Assembly: GCF_000716335.1 (NCBI RefSeq)
Contig: NZ_KL591003.1
Location: 491,135-555,134, forward strand
From: Streptomyces sp. NRRL S-118
GTDB lineage: Bacteria > Actinomycetota > Actinomycetes > Streptomycetales > Streptomycetaceae
Direction: 5' to 3'
DNA: 64,000 bases
Positions 7,474 through 16,332 of the stretch are shown piece by piece. The notes below the pieces were generated by a model, which was given only the letters and a program-made list of their open reading frames with translations, was not told the DNA's origin and searched no databases. Made by a program: the position numbers and the translations under genes. Within the stretch, counting starts at the first letter, position 1. Each line of letters starts with the position of its first letter.

Positions 7474-10400
7474 GCCCGCTCCCCCCGGTGTGCAGCCTCA
7501 CCCGGGAGCCGCCGCGGTCCTTGACGACCTCCAGCTGGACCGGGATGCGGCGGCGCAGGTCGCCGACGTGGCTGACGATGCCGACACTGCGGTCCCTCTC
7601 GCGCAGGGAGTCCAGTACGTCCAGCACCTCGTCCAGGGTCTGGTCGTCGAGGCTGCCGAAGCCCTCGTCGATGAAGAGGGTGTCGAGCCGGACGCCGCCG
7701 GCCTCGTCGGTGACGACGTCGGCCAGGCCCAGCGCCAGGGCGAGCGACGCGAAGAACGTCTCACCGCCGGACAGGGTGGCCGTGTCGCGTTCGCGTCCCG
7801 TCCAGGCGTCCACCACGTGCAGGCCGAGACCGGACCGCTTGGCGCCCGCGCGCGTGTCGGAGTGGACGAGGGTGTAGCGGCCGGAGGACATCCGCTGGAG
7901 GCGCGTGGTGGCGGCCGCCGCCACCTGTTCGAGCCGGGCCGCGAGCACATAGGACTCCAGCCGCATCCTGCGTTCGTTCTCCGCGGAGGTGCCGGCGGTC
8001 AGACCGGCCAGCCGGGCGGTCCGGTCGTACTCGTCCCGCAGCGGTCCCAGCCGGCGGACCTCGGCGTCCGCCTCGCGGGACAGCCGGGCGAGTTCCGCAC
8101 ACCGGTCCCGTTGGGCGGCGAGCGCGTTAGCGGCGTCGCGCAGGGCCCGGTCGGCGCCGGCCAGCGCGGCCTGTGCGGCAGCCGGGTCCGCGGGCGGCCG
8201 CTCGGCCGCGCTCCGGGTGTCCGGCTCGGCGAGCCGGTCGGCGACCGCGGCGGCCTCGGCCTGCCAGTCGTCCAGCCGGTGCTGCAGCTCGCGCTGCTCG
8301 GCGTCGTCGAGCAGCGCGGCCGCCGCCGCGGCCGGGGTGTCGAAACCGGCCCGGAACGCCGCGTCCGCGAGCCGGTCGTCGGCCTCCTTCAGGCGCCGGG
8401 CGGTGTCCTCGACGGTCCGTACGGCCTCGGCGGCGTCGGCGAGGCGGGCGATCCGGCGCTCCAGCAGCGTGGCGTGCTCGGCGACGCCGCGGGTGGCGTC
8501 ACCACCGCGCACGCGGTCGAGCTCGGCCTCGATGCCGGCCTGCTCCCGGTCGAGGGCCTCCCGCTGCGAGGTGCGGGCGGCGGCGCGGCGCTCCGCCTCC
8601 CTGCGCGCGTCGAGCCTCCGCCGGTGCTCCCCCTCGGCGCGGTCGAGCGCCTCGCGCGCCGCGTGCGTGTCCCCGGCCAGGGCGCGGGCCTCGTCGTACG
8701 CGCGCTCCAGCTGCCGGACGGCCTCGGCGAGTGCGGTCACGGCGGGCGGGCCGGCCGCTTCGGGCGCGGCTGCCGCGCGGCCGGCAGCCGCGGCTTCCGC
8801 GCCGGCGTCGGTGTGGGCGGCCGAGGCTTCCGCGCGGGCGGCCGTCAGCGCCTCGCGTATCACGGCGAGTTCACGCTCGGCGGCCGAGCGGGCCTGGTCC
8901 GCGCGTGTGTGGGCCTCGTAGGCGGCGTCCTCGGTCGCCCGGTCGACGTGGTGCGCGTCGGCGCGGGCGGGCAGCGGGTGGTCGGCGGAGCCGCACACCG
9001 CGCACGGGGCGCCCTCGACGAGCTCCGCCGCGAGTTCGGCGGCGATGCCGAGCAGGCGGCGCTCGCGCAGGTCGAGCCATGTTTCGTGGGCCGTGTTGGC
9101 CGCCTCGCGGGCGGCCGCCAGGCGTGCTTCGGCGGCGGCCGCGTCCTGTTCGAGCGCATCGCGGCGGCGGGCGGCGGCGAGGCGGCGGCGCGCCGGTTCG
9201 AGACGGCCCGCGAGGTGCTCGGCGCGGGTGGCGGCTTCCTGGGCGGCGTCGATGCGGTCCAGCAGGGCGCGGCGGGTGGTGTCCCAGCCGGCGAGCCAGC
9301 CGGCCGTCTCCTGGAGGGTCTCCTCGTCGGCACGGGCCTGGCGTTCCAGGTCGTCGCGCTCGCGGGCGATCTCGGCGCCGCGTCGCTCGGCCCGGCGCGC
9401 GGCCTCCAGACCGCCGAGGTCCTGCCGCAGGCGCCGTTCGAGCGTCGCGAGCTGCTCGGCGCCCGCGTCGGTGAGCTCCGGCGGCAGGCCGGCCGCGACG
9501 CGTCGGTGCGCGGCGAGCGCCGTGCGGTGGGCGCGCTCGGCTTCGTCGCGCAGGCCGAGCGGCCCGGCGACCCGTTCGGCCTTGCGGGCCCGCTCGAGCC
9601 GGGCCTGCCAGGTGTCGCGCTCACCGCGCCGCTCGTCGAGTTCCCCGGCGCGCCGCCGGGCGTCCGCGTACCGCCGCTGCCGTGCGGCGAGCTCCCGCTC
9701 GTCGTCCAGGGCGCGCCGCGCCGCGGCCTGCCGGCTCTCCGCCGCGGCGAGCGCGGAGGCGGCGATGTCGCGTGCCTCTCGGGCACCCGAGCGGGCGACG
9801 GCCGCCCAGGCCAGGACGGTGTCGGCGAGTCCCGGGTCCCCGGGCCTGCCGTCCGGCGCGGGGAAGTCGCCGGCGGCCGTGCCCGCCGCCTGCGCCATCC
9901 GGTGCGCGAGGCGCAGCAGCCGTTCGTCCCCCTCCCGCACCTGCTGTTCGGCGGTGCGCCGGAGGTCGGCGAAGTGCTGCTCCACCGCGAGGAAGCGCCG
10001 GGTGTCGAAGAGCCGGCCGAGCAGTTTGGCGCGCGCCTCGGCATCGGCGCGCAGGAACCGCGCGAAGTCGCCCTGCGGCAGCAGCACCACCTGGCAGAAC
10101 TGCTCGCGGCTCATGCCGACGAGCTGGGTGATCTCCTCGCCGATCTCCTGGTGGGACCGGCTCAGCGCCTGCCAGGCGGCGCGCTCCGCGTCGTACTCGC
10201 GCAGCCAGGACTGGGCCTTGTCCTTGGTGAAGCCCGAGCCGCGCTTCTTGGGCCGGAGCTGCTCCGGGCGTCGGGTGATCTCCAGCCGCCGTCCGGCGAC
10301 GGTGAGGTCGAGCACGACCTCGGTGGCGGTCGTTCCGGGGGCGTGGTCGCTGCGCAGGGTGGTGCCCGGGCTCTGCCGGGCACCGGGGACCGCCCCGTAC

Positions 10401-10555
10401 AGCGCGTAGCAGACGGCGTCGAGGACGGAGGTCTTGCCCGCGCCGGTCGGTCCGTGGAGCAGGAACAGGCCGGCCTGCGACAGCGCGTCGAAGTCGATGG
10501 TCTGGGTGGTTCCGAAGGGGCCGAAGCCGGTGATGTCGAGCCGGTGCAGCCTCAT
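7463..10555 (-). CDS. sbcC: Exonuclease SbcC, SMC-like ATPase subunit
   Basis: The 1030-aa protein is the Rad50-like subunit of SbcCD. It has Walker A GPTGAGKT at residues 35-42, a Q-loop region (QVVLLPQGDFARFLRA), long Ala/Arg/Glu-rich coiled coils, a zinc-hook CAVC (Cys518/Cys521) between the two arms, an ABC signature LSGGETFFASL near the C-terminus and a Walker B LDTLFIDEGFGSLD. The complex processes hairpins and protein-blocked double-strand ends. The start overlaps the sbcD stop by 4 bp, indicating translational coupling. Length is normal for the family. Confidence 0.97.
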   Translation of the reverse strand: MRLHRLDITGFGPFGTTQTIDFDALSQAGLFLLHGPTGAGKTSVLDAVCYALYGAVPGARQSPGTTLRSDHAPGTTATEVVLDLTVAGRRLEITRRPEQLRPKKRGSGFTKDKAQSWLREYDAERAAWQALSRSHQEIGEEITQLVGMSREQFCQVVLLPQGDFARFLRADAEARAKLLGRLFDTRRFLAVEQHFADLRRTAEQQVREGDERLLRLAHRMAQAAGTAAGDFPAPDGRPGDPGLADTVLAWAAVARSGAREARDIAASALAAAESRQAAARRALDDERELAARQRRYADARRRAGELDERRGERDTWQARLERARKAERVAGPLGLRDEAERAHRTALAAHRRVAAGLPPELTDAGAEQLATLERRLRQDLGGLEAARRAERRGAEIARERDDLERQARADEETLQETAGWLAGWDTTRRALLDRIDAAQEAATRAEHLAGRLEPARRRLAAARRRDALEQDAAAAEARLAAAREAANTAHETWLDLRERRLLGIAAELAAELVEGAPCAVCGSADHPLPARADAHHVDRATEDAAYEAHTRADQARSAAERELAVIREALTAARAEASAAHTDAGAEAAAAGRAAAAPEAAGPPAVTALAEAVRQLERAYDEARALAGDTHAAREALDRAEGEHRRRLDARREAERRAAARTSQREALDREQAGIEAELDRVRGGDATRGVAEHATLLERRIARLADAAEAVRTVEDTARRLKEADDRLADAAFRAGFDTPAAAAAALLDDAEQRELQHRLDDWQAEAAAVADRLAEPDTRSAAERPPADPAAAQAALAGADRALRDAANALAAQRDRCAELARLSREADAEVRRLGPLRDEYDRTARLAGLTAGTSAENERRMRLESYVLAARLEQVAAAATTRLQRMSSGRYTLVHSDTRAGAKRSGLGLHVVDAWTGRERDTATLSGGETFFASLALALGLADVVTDEAGGVRLDTLFIDEGFGSLDDQTLDEVLDVLDSLRERDRSVGIVSHVGDLRRRIPVQLEVVKDRGGSRVRLHTGGSGLSG

Positions 10556-11718
10556 GCGGTCACCTCGCGCCGCTCCATGTCCACCCGTACGTCCTCGAAG
10601 GCGCGGTGCAGCGCCGCGCGTTCCGGTCCGTCGGGGCCGGCGCCGCCGCGCACGTGGGCGACGAAGTCCTCGGCGATCTGCTGATCACTGCGTCCGCGCA
10701 GGCGCTGCGCGTACGAGGCGGCGGGCCCGTCGTCGGTCCGGTCCGGGTCGAGGACGAGGCTCAGGGTGTGCGGGAAGCGCTCGGTGAGCCGCGCCATGGG
10801 CTCGGGCGGCCGGACGGGGTCGGTCAGGGTGGCCTCGACCCAGGACTCCTCGTGCCGGGCGAGCTCCGGGTCGCCGAGCAGGTCCTCGAGCCGGCCGCGG
10901 ATGCGGGCGAGGGGCCGCGGCACCGGGCAGTCGATCCGCTCGGCGTTGATCTCCCCGCCGGGGCCGAGGTCGACGAGCCACATGGTCTTGCGGTGGCCGG
11001 CTTCGGAGAAGGAGTAGGCCAGGGGCGAGCCCGAGTACCGCACCCGTGCGGTGATCGTCTGGCTGCCGTGCAGGTGCCCGAGGGCGACGTAGTCGACGCC
11101 GTCGAAGACGCCGGCGGGGACGGCGGCCACTCCGCCGACGGTGATGTCGCGCTCGCTGTCGCTGGGTTCGCCGCCCGCGACGAAGGCGTGGGCGAGGACG
11201 ACCGAGCGGGTGCCGGCCGGGCGTCCGGCGAGGTCCGCGCGGACGCGGTCCATGGCGGCGGACAGGACGGATTCGTGCCCGGCCTTCTTGGTGCCGAACT
11301 CGTCCCGGACCAGGGCGGGTTCGAGGTAGGGCAGGCCGTACAGGGCGACGTCGCCGTGCTCGTCGGCCAGCAGGACCGGGGTGCCGACGCCGGCGGGGTC
11401 GGTCCGCAGGTGTATCCCGGCCCGCTCGATGAGTCCCGCACCGACGCCGAGCCGGCGCCCCGAGTCGTGGTTCCCGGAGATCATCACGGTGGGTACGCCG
11501 GCTTCGGCAAGCCGGTGCAGCGCCGTGTCGAACAGTTCCACGGCGGGCAGCGGCGGCACCGCCCGGTCGTAGACGTCCCCTGCCACCAGCACGGCGTCCA
11601 CGTCGTGCTCGCGCACCGCGGCCACCAGGTGGTCGAGGAACGCGGCCTGGGCGTCGAGCAGGCCGACGCGGTGGAACGACCGTCCCAGGTGCCAGTCCGA
11701 CGTATGCAGGAGTCTCAT
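10552..11718 (-). CDS. sbcD: Exonuclease SbcD, Mre11-like nuclease subunit
   Basis: The 388-aa metallophosphoesterase carries all the expected metal-binding motifs: TSDWHLG (Asp8, His10), GDVYDR, GNHDSG, LAHAFV and GHLHG. The C-terminal capping domain precedes the 4-bp overlap with sbcC, with which it forms the nuclease complex. TAATCT (complement of 11727-11732) lies 8 nt before the ATG and is a possible -10 for a leaderless or near-leaderless mRNA. Confidence 0.97.
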   Translation of the reverse strand: MRLLHTSDWHLGRSFHRVGLLDAQAAFLDHLVAAVREHDVDAVLVAGDVYDRAVPPLPAVELFDTALHRLAEAGVPTVMISGNHDSGRRLGVGAGLIERAGIHLRTDPAGVGTPVLLADEHGDVALYGLPYLEPALVRDEFGTKKAGHESVLSAAMDRVRADLAGRPAGTRSVVLAHAFVAGGEPSDSERDITVGGVAAVPAGVFDGVDYVALGHLHGSQTITARVRYSGSPLAYSFSEAGHRKTMWLVDLGPGGEINAERIDCPVPRPLARIRGRLEDLLGDPELARHEESWVEATLTDPVRPPEPMARLTERFPHTLSLVLDPDRTDDGPAASYAQRLRGRSDQQIAEDFVAHVRGGAGPDGPERAALHRAFEDVRVDMERREVTA

Positions 11719-11760
11719 GATCCCCGAGATTAACGGTGGGGTCCGACAGCGCGGGCGGCT

Positions 11761-12387
11761 TCAGCCGTCTCCGTACGCCTCGCCGCCCAGTTCCAGTGCG
11801 GCGGTCCCGGCCGTCGCATCCGCCAGCCAGAGGCGGAAGTTGTCGACGTCGGCGTCCGGCAGGCCGACCTCGATGGTGACGGCCTCGGCGTAACGCACGT
11901 CACGTACGGCCCGCCCGGTCGCCCGCAGGTCGTTCTCCAGCTTCCCGGCGCGCTGGTGGTCGACGGTGACGGTGGCGAGCCGGTAGCGGTGGCGCGTGAC
12001 GGTGCCGAGCGCGTCGAGCGCTTCGCCCACGACGCCGCCGTAGGCCCGGATGAGTCCGCCTGCGCCGAGCTTGACGCCGCCGTAGTAGCGGGTCACCACA
12101 GCCGCGACATAACGGACTTCTCGCCGCAGGAGCATCTGGAGCATGGGCACACCGGCCGTGCCGCCCGGCTCGCCGTCGTCGCTGGCCTTCTGCACGGCGG
12201 CGTCGGCGCCGACGACGTACGCGAAGCAGTTGTGCGTGGCGGTCGGGTGCTCCCTGCGGATGCGCGCGACGAAGTCCTGCGCCTCCTGCTCGGTCGCGGC
12301 GGGCGCGAGTGCGCAGAGGAAGCGCGATCGGTTGATCTCGGTCTCGTGCACGCCCTCGCGGGCGACCGTCCGGTACTGCTCCTGCAT
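11761..12387 (-). CDS. YigZ/IMPACT family protein (UPF0029)
   Basis: The 208-aa protein has the UPF0029 signature: INRSRFLCALAPA near the start, HNCFAYVVG, then SDDGEPGGTAG and VTRYYGGVKLGAGGLIRAYG (about 98-120), followed by a C-terminal DUF1949-type ferredoxin-like domain. Homologues include E. coli YigZ and the eukaryotic translational regulator IMPACT; the bacterial function is not settled. The ATG is preceded by TAAGGT (complement of 12394-12399) with a 6-nt gap, indicating a leaderless mRNA. It lies 42 bp upstream of sbcD on the same strand. Confidence 0.92.
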   Translation of the reverse strand: MQEQYRTVAREGVHETEINRSRFLCALAPAATEQEAQDFVARIRREHPTATHNCFAYVVGADAAVQKASDDGEPGGTAGVPMLQMLLRREVRYVAAVVTRYYGGVKLGAGGLIRAYGGVVGEALDALGTVTRHRYRLATVTVDHQRAGKLENDLRATGRAVRDVRYAEAVTIEVGLPDADVDNFRLWLADATAGTAALELGGEAYGDG

Positions 12388-12487
12388 CCCGCCACCTTAT
12401 GCGCGGTCCGCCGGCGGGAAGGAATCGCGGGGAGCGGGGGTTGCGTACGCCGAGGGCCGTGCAAGGGCCGTCCAGAGGAGGCACAGC

Positions 12488-12907
12488 GTGCAGAGCGAGT
12501 ACGAGAACGAGAACGAGACCGTTCGCAGGATCCTCACGGAGGCCGGGGACACCTGGGCGGTGGTGGGCCTGTCCGCCAACAGGTCGCGGGCGGCGTACGG
12601 CGTCGCGGCCGTGCTCCAGCGCTTCGGCAAGCGGATCGTGCCCGTCCACCCCAAGGCGGAGACCGTCCACGGGGAGCGGGGGTACGCGTCGCTGGCGGAC
12701 ATCCCCTTCCCCGTGGACGTCGTGGACGTCTTCGTCAACAGCGAGCTGGCGGGAGGCATCGCCGACGAAGCGGTCGCCAAGGGAGCCGAGGCGGTCTGGT
12801 TCCAGCTCGGGGTGATCGACGAGGCGGCCTTCGCGCGCACGCGCGCCGCGGGTCTGGACATGGTGATGGACCGCTGCCCCGCCATCGAGATCCCGAAGCT
12901 CAGCTGA
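12488..12907 (+). CDS. CoA-binding domain protein (YccU-like)
   Basis: The 139-aa protein is a stand-alone Rossmann-type CoA-binding domain. It shows WAVVGLSANRSRAAYGVA (nucleotide-binding loop), GKRIVPVHPKAE, VDVVDVFVNSELAGGI and the C-terminal DRCPAIEIPKL segment typical of the family. The GTG at 12488 has a GAGGAG ribosome-binding site at 12475-12480, and the longer frame upstream is not used. A physiological role is not known for most members; CoA or acyl-CoA binding is inferred from the fold. Its 3' end overlaps by 8 bp the convergent remnant of a YbaK gene. Confidence 0.9.
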   Translation: MQSEYENENETVRRILTEAGDTWAVVGLSANRSRAAYGVAAVLQRFGKRIVPVHPKAETVHGERGYASLADIPFPVDVVDVFVNSELAGGIADEAVAKGAEAVWFQLGVIDEAAFARTRAAGLDMVMDRCPAIEIPKLS

Positions 12908-13184
12908 CCGCGGCGGCCGATCCGAGGCCGTCCAGGACCACCGCGCCCGGCAGTCCGGCGAGAGCCGCGCCGGGGACGATGAGCCTGTCCCGGCGGCGGC
13001 CGCTGCCGATCAGCACGCACTCCCGGTCCACGACCGCGGCGTCGAACAGCTGCGGCCGGCCGCCGGGCTGCCCGACCGGCGTGATGCCGCCGTACTCCAT
13101 GCCGGCCGGCCGTCCCGGCGTGCGGTCGGGCGCCCGGCCCGGGCCGCGACAGCCGGCCCCGGTCCCCGCAGGCGGCGCCGGGGG
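12900..13184 (-). pseudogene. Remnant of YbaK/EbsC-type aminoacyl-tRNA deacylase
   Basis: The last 66 codons (13100-12900) read MEYGGITPVGQPGG... DAAVVDRECVLIGSG... LIVPGAALAGLPGA. This is the recognisable C-terminal third of YbaK/EbsC (prolyl/cysteinyl-tRNA editing) proteins, which are normally about 160 aa. Upstream the same frame continues only as Pro/Gly/Ala-rich text and ends at an in-frame stop (complement of 13185-13187). The catalytic and substrate-binding N-terminal part is therefore missing, and the next gene begins at once. It cannot be active as a deacylase. It is judged a decaying gene produced by internal deletion; expression of the remnant is not expected. Confidence 0.75.
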
Positions 13185-13204
13185 TCAGCGGGCGGTGCCG
13201 GGTG

Positions 13205-13777
13205 TCAGCGGGCGGGCGGGATGGAGACCGCCATCGTCATTCCGACCGGCTCGTCCCCGTCGTTGCGGTAGGCGTGCGGGACGTTCGACTCGAAGACCAC
13301 GGAGTTTCCGGCCGGCACCTGGTGGGCGACGCCGTCCACGACCAGGGTGAGCTCCCCCGCGGTGACGTGGAGCAGCTCGGTCGTGCCGTCGGGGTGCGGG
13401 TCGGAGGCGTGGGCGTCCCCCGGCATCAGGGTCCACGACCACAGCTCCAGCGGCCCGCGCGCCTCGGTGCCGACCAGCAGGGTGGTGTGGCTGCCCTTGT
13501 CCGTGGACCACATGCGGACGGCCTGCTCCTCGGGGACGATCCGCACGTGCCCGCCCTGTTCGTAGTCGAGCAGCGTGGTGATGGAGACGCCGAGCGCGTC
13601 GGCGAGCTTCACGGTGGTTCCGACGCTCGGGTTCGTCCGGGCCTGCTCGATCTGGATGATCATGCCGCGGCTCACCCCGGCGCGTGCCGCGAGCGCGTCG
13701 AGCGTGAAGCCCCGCTCCCCTCGCCAGCGCTTGAGGTTGCGGGCGAGGGACTGGGTGAGCTGATCGAGGTCCGACAC
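13205..13777 (-). CDS. XRE-family regulator with C-terminal cupin domain
   Basis: The 190-aa protein has an XRE-type HTH at about residues 8-62 (LKRWRGERGFTLDALAARAGVSRG, then IIQIEQARTNPS) and a small C-terminal cupin (about 95-185; the TTELLHVTAGELTLVVDG region and GNSVVFESNVPHAYRN). This architecture is common in regulators of amino-acid or polyamine catabolism and efflux, where the cupin senses a ligand. The GTG at 13777 is preferred; a TTG at 13810 is possible but lies in operator-like sequence. It diverges from an EamA-type exporter, a frequent regulator/exporter pairing. Confidence 0.9.
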   Translation of the reverse strand: MSDLDQLTQSLARNLKRWRGERGFTLDALAARAGVSRGMIIQIEQARTNPSVGTTVKLADALGVSITTLLDYEQGGHVRIVPEEQAVRMWSTDKGSHTTLLVGTEARGPLELWSWTLMPGDAHASDPHPDGTTELLHVTAGELTLVVDGVAHQVPAGNSVVFESNVPHAYRNDGDEPVGMTMAVSIPPAR

Positions 13778-13883
13778 ATTCCGTCCAATATTCTGGATGA
13801 CAGAGTTCAATGGACTGCACTACGGTGGACTGCACCCCATTGTCCATCGCACTGTACTGCGCGCATCGCGAGCCGAGGATCCC
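13778..13883. promoter_or_regulatory. Divergent promoter/operator region, XRE-cupin and EamA
   Basis: The region holds TGGA-based repeats: a TCCA-N6-TGGA inverted repeat at 13784-13797, two perfect copies of TGGACTGCAC at 13811-13820 and 13826-13835 (15-bp period), and ATTGTCCAT at 13839-13847 in the opposite sense. These are good candidate operators for the XRE-cupin protein. Confidence 0.5.
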
Positions 13884-14750
13884 ATGACAGCACTGTTCGC
13901 CCTGGCCACCAGCCTCCTGTGGGGGCTGGCCGACTTCGGTGGCGGGCTGCTCACGCGGCGCATGCCCGCCCTGACCGTGGTCGTCGCCTCCCAGACCATC
14001 GCCGTGGCGGTGCTCGGCGCCGCCGTCGTCGCCACCGGCGGCTGGAGCGAGGCAGGGCCGCGGCTCTGGTACGCGGTGGCGGCCGGGGCCGTGGGGCCGG
14101 TGGCCATGCTCGCCTTCTACAAGGCACTGGCGCTCGGACCGATGGGCGTGGTCTCACCGCTCGGCTCGCTCGGGGTGGTCGTGCCCGTCTCGGTCGGCCT
14201 GCTGGTCGGGGACCGGCCGGGGCTGCTGCAGTTCGCCGGGATCGGCGTGGCCGTCGCGGGCGTGGTGCTGGCGGGTGGTCCGGAGCTGCGCGGCGCCCCG
14301 GTGCAGCGACAGGCGGTCCTGTTGACGCTGGTGGCGGCGTTCGGCTTCGGCTCGGTGATGGCGCTGATCTCGGAGGCGTCCGCCACGCTCACCGGCCTGT
14401 TCCTCGCGCTGTTCGTCCAGCGCGTCACCAATGTCGTGGTCGGCGGTGCGGCCCTGTACGCGTCGGTGAGGCGGGGCGGGCGGGCGCTGCCGGAGGACGG
14501 CGGGATGCGCGTGCTCCTCGGCGCGCTGCCCGCGCTCGCGTTCGTCGGGCTGGCGGACGTCGCCGCGAACGGCACGTACGCGCTGGCCGCGCAGAGCGGA
14601 CCCGTCACCGTGGCCGCCGTCCTGGCGAGCCTCTACCCGGTGGTCACGGCGCTCGCCGCGCGGGGCGTCCTCAAGGAGCGGCTGCGGGCCGTACAGGCGG
14701 CGGGTGCGGGACTGGCACTGGTGGGCACGGTCCTGCTGGCCACGGGCTGA
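13884..14750 (+). CDS. EamA/DMT-type membrane transporter
   Basis: The 288-aa protein is strongly hydrophobic with about ten transmembrane helices in two EamA-like halves, starting with the typical LFALATSLLWGLADFGGGLL helix. DMT proteins export metabolites such as amino acids or nucleobases; the substrate is unknown. The ATG at 13884 has a GAGGA ribosome-binding site a few bases upstream, and the longer frame (from 13797) runs through operator repeats. Its divergence from an XRE-cupin regulator suggests induction by the exported compound (inference). Confidence 0.88.
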   Translation: MTALFALATSLLWGLADFGGGLLTRRMPALTVVVASQTIAVAVLGAAVVATGGWSEAGPRLWYAVAAGAVGPVAMLAFYKALALGPMGVVSPLGSLGVVVPVSVGLLVGDRPGLLQFAGIGVAVAGVVLAGGPELRGAPVQRQAVLLTLVAAFGFGSVMALISEASATLTGLFLALFVQRVTNVVVGGAALYASVRRGGRALPEDGGMRVLLGALPALAFVGLADVAANGTYALAAQSGPVTVAAVLASLYPVVTALAARGVLKERLRAVQAAGAGLALVGTVLLATG

Positions 14751-14839
14751 CCCGGGCGGGCCGGTCCCCCGATGCGGCCACGCCCGCCGGGGGCCGCGGG
14801 CGCCCCGGTCAACGGGAACCCGGCCCCGCGGGCGGCCGG

Positions 14840-15589
14840 TCAGCGGCTGATCTCGCTCTCGTCGAGGTCTGCGAGCGCCAGCAGCTGCTCGGGCGTGACA
14901 CCCTGCGGGACGGGCACCGGCGCAGGTGTGCGCAGCGGCGGCTGCCAGCCGTTGACGGCGTCCCAGCTGCGGACGACGCGGGCCGGCGCGCCGGCCACCA
15001 CCGCGTGGTCGGGCACCTCGCCGCGCACGACGGCCCCGGCTGCGACCACCACGTTCCGCCCGAGCCGGGCACCGGGCAGGATCACGGCGCCCGTGCCGAG
15101 CCAGCACCCCGGGCCGATCTCCACCGGCTCGCTGCGCGGCCACTGGCGGCCGACCGGCTCGTGCGGATCGTCGTAACTGTGGTTCGTGGAGGTGATGTAG
15201 ACGTACGGGCCGCAGAAGGTGTCGGCGCCGATGGTCACCCGGCCGTCGGCGATGACGTGGCTGCCGCGCCCGAGGACGACGCCGTTGCCGAGGACGAGGA
15301 CGGGCTCGGGCCCCAGGTCGAGGCCGGGCATCATGCCGGCGGTGAGGGTCACCTGCTCCGCGATGATGCAGTGCTCGCCGATGTCGATCCAGCCCTCGCC
15401 GAAGACGGTGCCCTGCGGGAAGGCGAGCCGGGTGCCCGCACCGAGCGTGCGGAACCTGAGCCTGCCGGGGCGTTCGGGGGTGACGGCCCCCGTCTCCTGC
15501 ACCCACCGCCAGCCGCTCTGCACGGCCCGCGTGAGCACCCGGCGCCGCCAGGCGGCCAGCGATGAGAACGTGTTTCTGTTCTTCGGCAC
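14840..15589 (-). CDS. Left-handed beta-helix (hexapeptide-repeat) acyltransferase
   Basis: The 249-aa protein has hexapeptide repeats through the middle (GNGVVLGRGSHVIADGRVTI, IGPGCWLGTGAVILPGARLG, VVVAAGAVVRGEVPDHAVVA), typical of LpxA/XAT/NodL-type O-acetyltransferases. STNHSYDDPHEPVG contains the histidine loop seen in sugar and polysaccharide acetyltransferases. No signal peptide is visible. The GTG at 15589 is chosen because TACCGT (complement of 15596-15601) lies 6 nt upstream. The likely role is O-acetylation of a cell-surface sugar, by analogy. It is divergent to the gamma-carbonic-anhydrase-like gene, another beta-helix protein. Confidence 0.85.
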   Translation of the reverse strand: MPKNRNTFSSLAAWRRRVLTRAVQSGWRWVQETGAVTPERPGRLRFRTLGAGTRLAFPQGTVFGEGWIDIGEHCIIAEQVTLTAGMMPGLDLGPEPVLVLGNGVVLGRGSHVIADGRVTIGADTFCGPYVYITSTNHSYDDPHEPVGRQWPRSEPVEIGPGCWLGTGAVILPGARLGRNVVVAAGAVVRGEVPDHAVVAGAPARVVRSWDAVNGWQPPLRTPAPVPVPQGVTPEQLLALADLDESEISR

Positions 15590-15730
15590 CCGCTCACGGT
15601 AATGGGCCGGGCCGCGGCGGACCGGCGCGCCGGCCTGTGATGTTCGCCCCACCGTCGGCGTGGCCGGGGCCGTCGCTTACGGTTCCCCTGGCGCGACGGA
15701 ACAGCACATGAGCATCCGAGGGAGCAGGCG

Positions 15731-16261
15731 ATGGCAGAGCGGGCGTTGATCACCGCGGTGGGCGGCAAGGAACCGGACGTCGACGCGAAGGCCTTCGCCG
15801 CACCGACCTCCGTGGTGGTCGGCGAGGTCACGATGGCCCCCGGTTCGAGCGTCTGGTACCACTCCGTGCTGCGCGCCGACTGCGGGCCGATCGTCCTGGG
15901 CGCGGACAGCAACATCCAGGACAACTGCACGGTCCACGTGGACCCGGGCTTCCCGGTGACGGTCGGCGAGCGGGTCTCGGTCGGCCACAACGCCGTGCTG
16001 CACGGCTGCACGGTCGAGGACGACGTGCTCGTCGGCATGGGCGCCACCGTGCTCAACGGGGCCCACATCGGCGCGGGTTCGCTGATCGCGGCCCAGGCGC
16101 TGGTACCGCAGGGGATGCGGGTGCCGCCGGGCTCGCTCGTCGCGGGCGTGCCGGCGAAGGTCAAGCGGGCGCTGACCGACGAGGAGCGTGAGGGCATCAA
16201 GCTGAACGCCGCGATGTACCTGGAGCTGGCCGAGGCCCACCGCGCGGCCCATCAGGGCTGA
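15731..16261 (+). CDS. Gamma carbonic anhydrase family protein
   Basis: The 176-aa hexapeptide-repeat protein has the three conserved zinc-binding histidines of the gamma class: His69 in NCTVHVD, His86 in VSVGHNAVLHG and His91 five residues later. It also has the Arg/Asp segment VLRADCGPI and Gln/Asn in NIQDN. The active-site pattern is complete, so it may hydrate CO2, but many homologues (YrdA/PaaY-like) have little or no such activity. A GGGAG ribosome-binding site precedes the ATG. It is predicted cytosolic and trimeric. Confidence 0.92.
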   Translation: MAERALITAVGGKEPDVDAKAFAAPTSVVVGEVTMAPGSSVWYHSVLRADCGPIVLGADSNIQDNCTVHVDPGFPVTVGERVSVGHNAVLHGCTVEDDVLVGMGATVLNGAHIGAGSLIAAQALVPQGMRVPPGSLVAGVPAKVKRALTDEEREGIKLNAAMYLELAEAHRAAHQG

Positions 16262-16279
16262 CCCTCCCCCGTCCCCGGC

Positions 16280-16306
16280 GCCCCGGTCCGCGCGACGCGC
16301 CGGGGC
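16280..16306. terminator. Probable bidirectional terminator
   Basis: GCCCCGG (16280-16286) and CCGGGGC (16300-16306) form a hairpin around a GC-rich loop between the convergent gamma-CA and DedA genes. There is no U-run, as is usual in Streptomyces. Confidence 0.45.
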
Positions 16307-16332
16307 ACCGGGCGGCCGGCGCTCCGGTGGGG

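Noticed and set aside
7490..10684. Very long plus-strand open frame opposite sbcC
   Set aside because: It is the antisense shadow of a clear SbcC gene; its protein is Gly/Arg/Val-rich with no domain, as expected of complementary high-GC codons.
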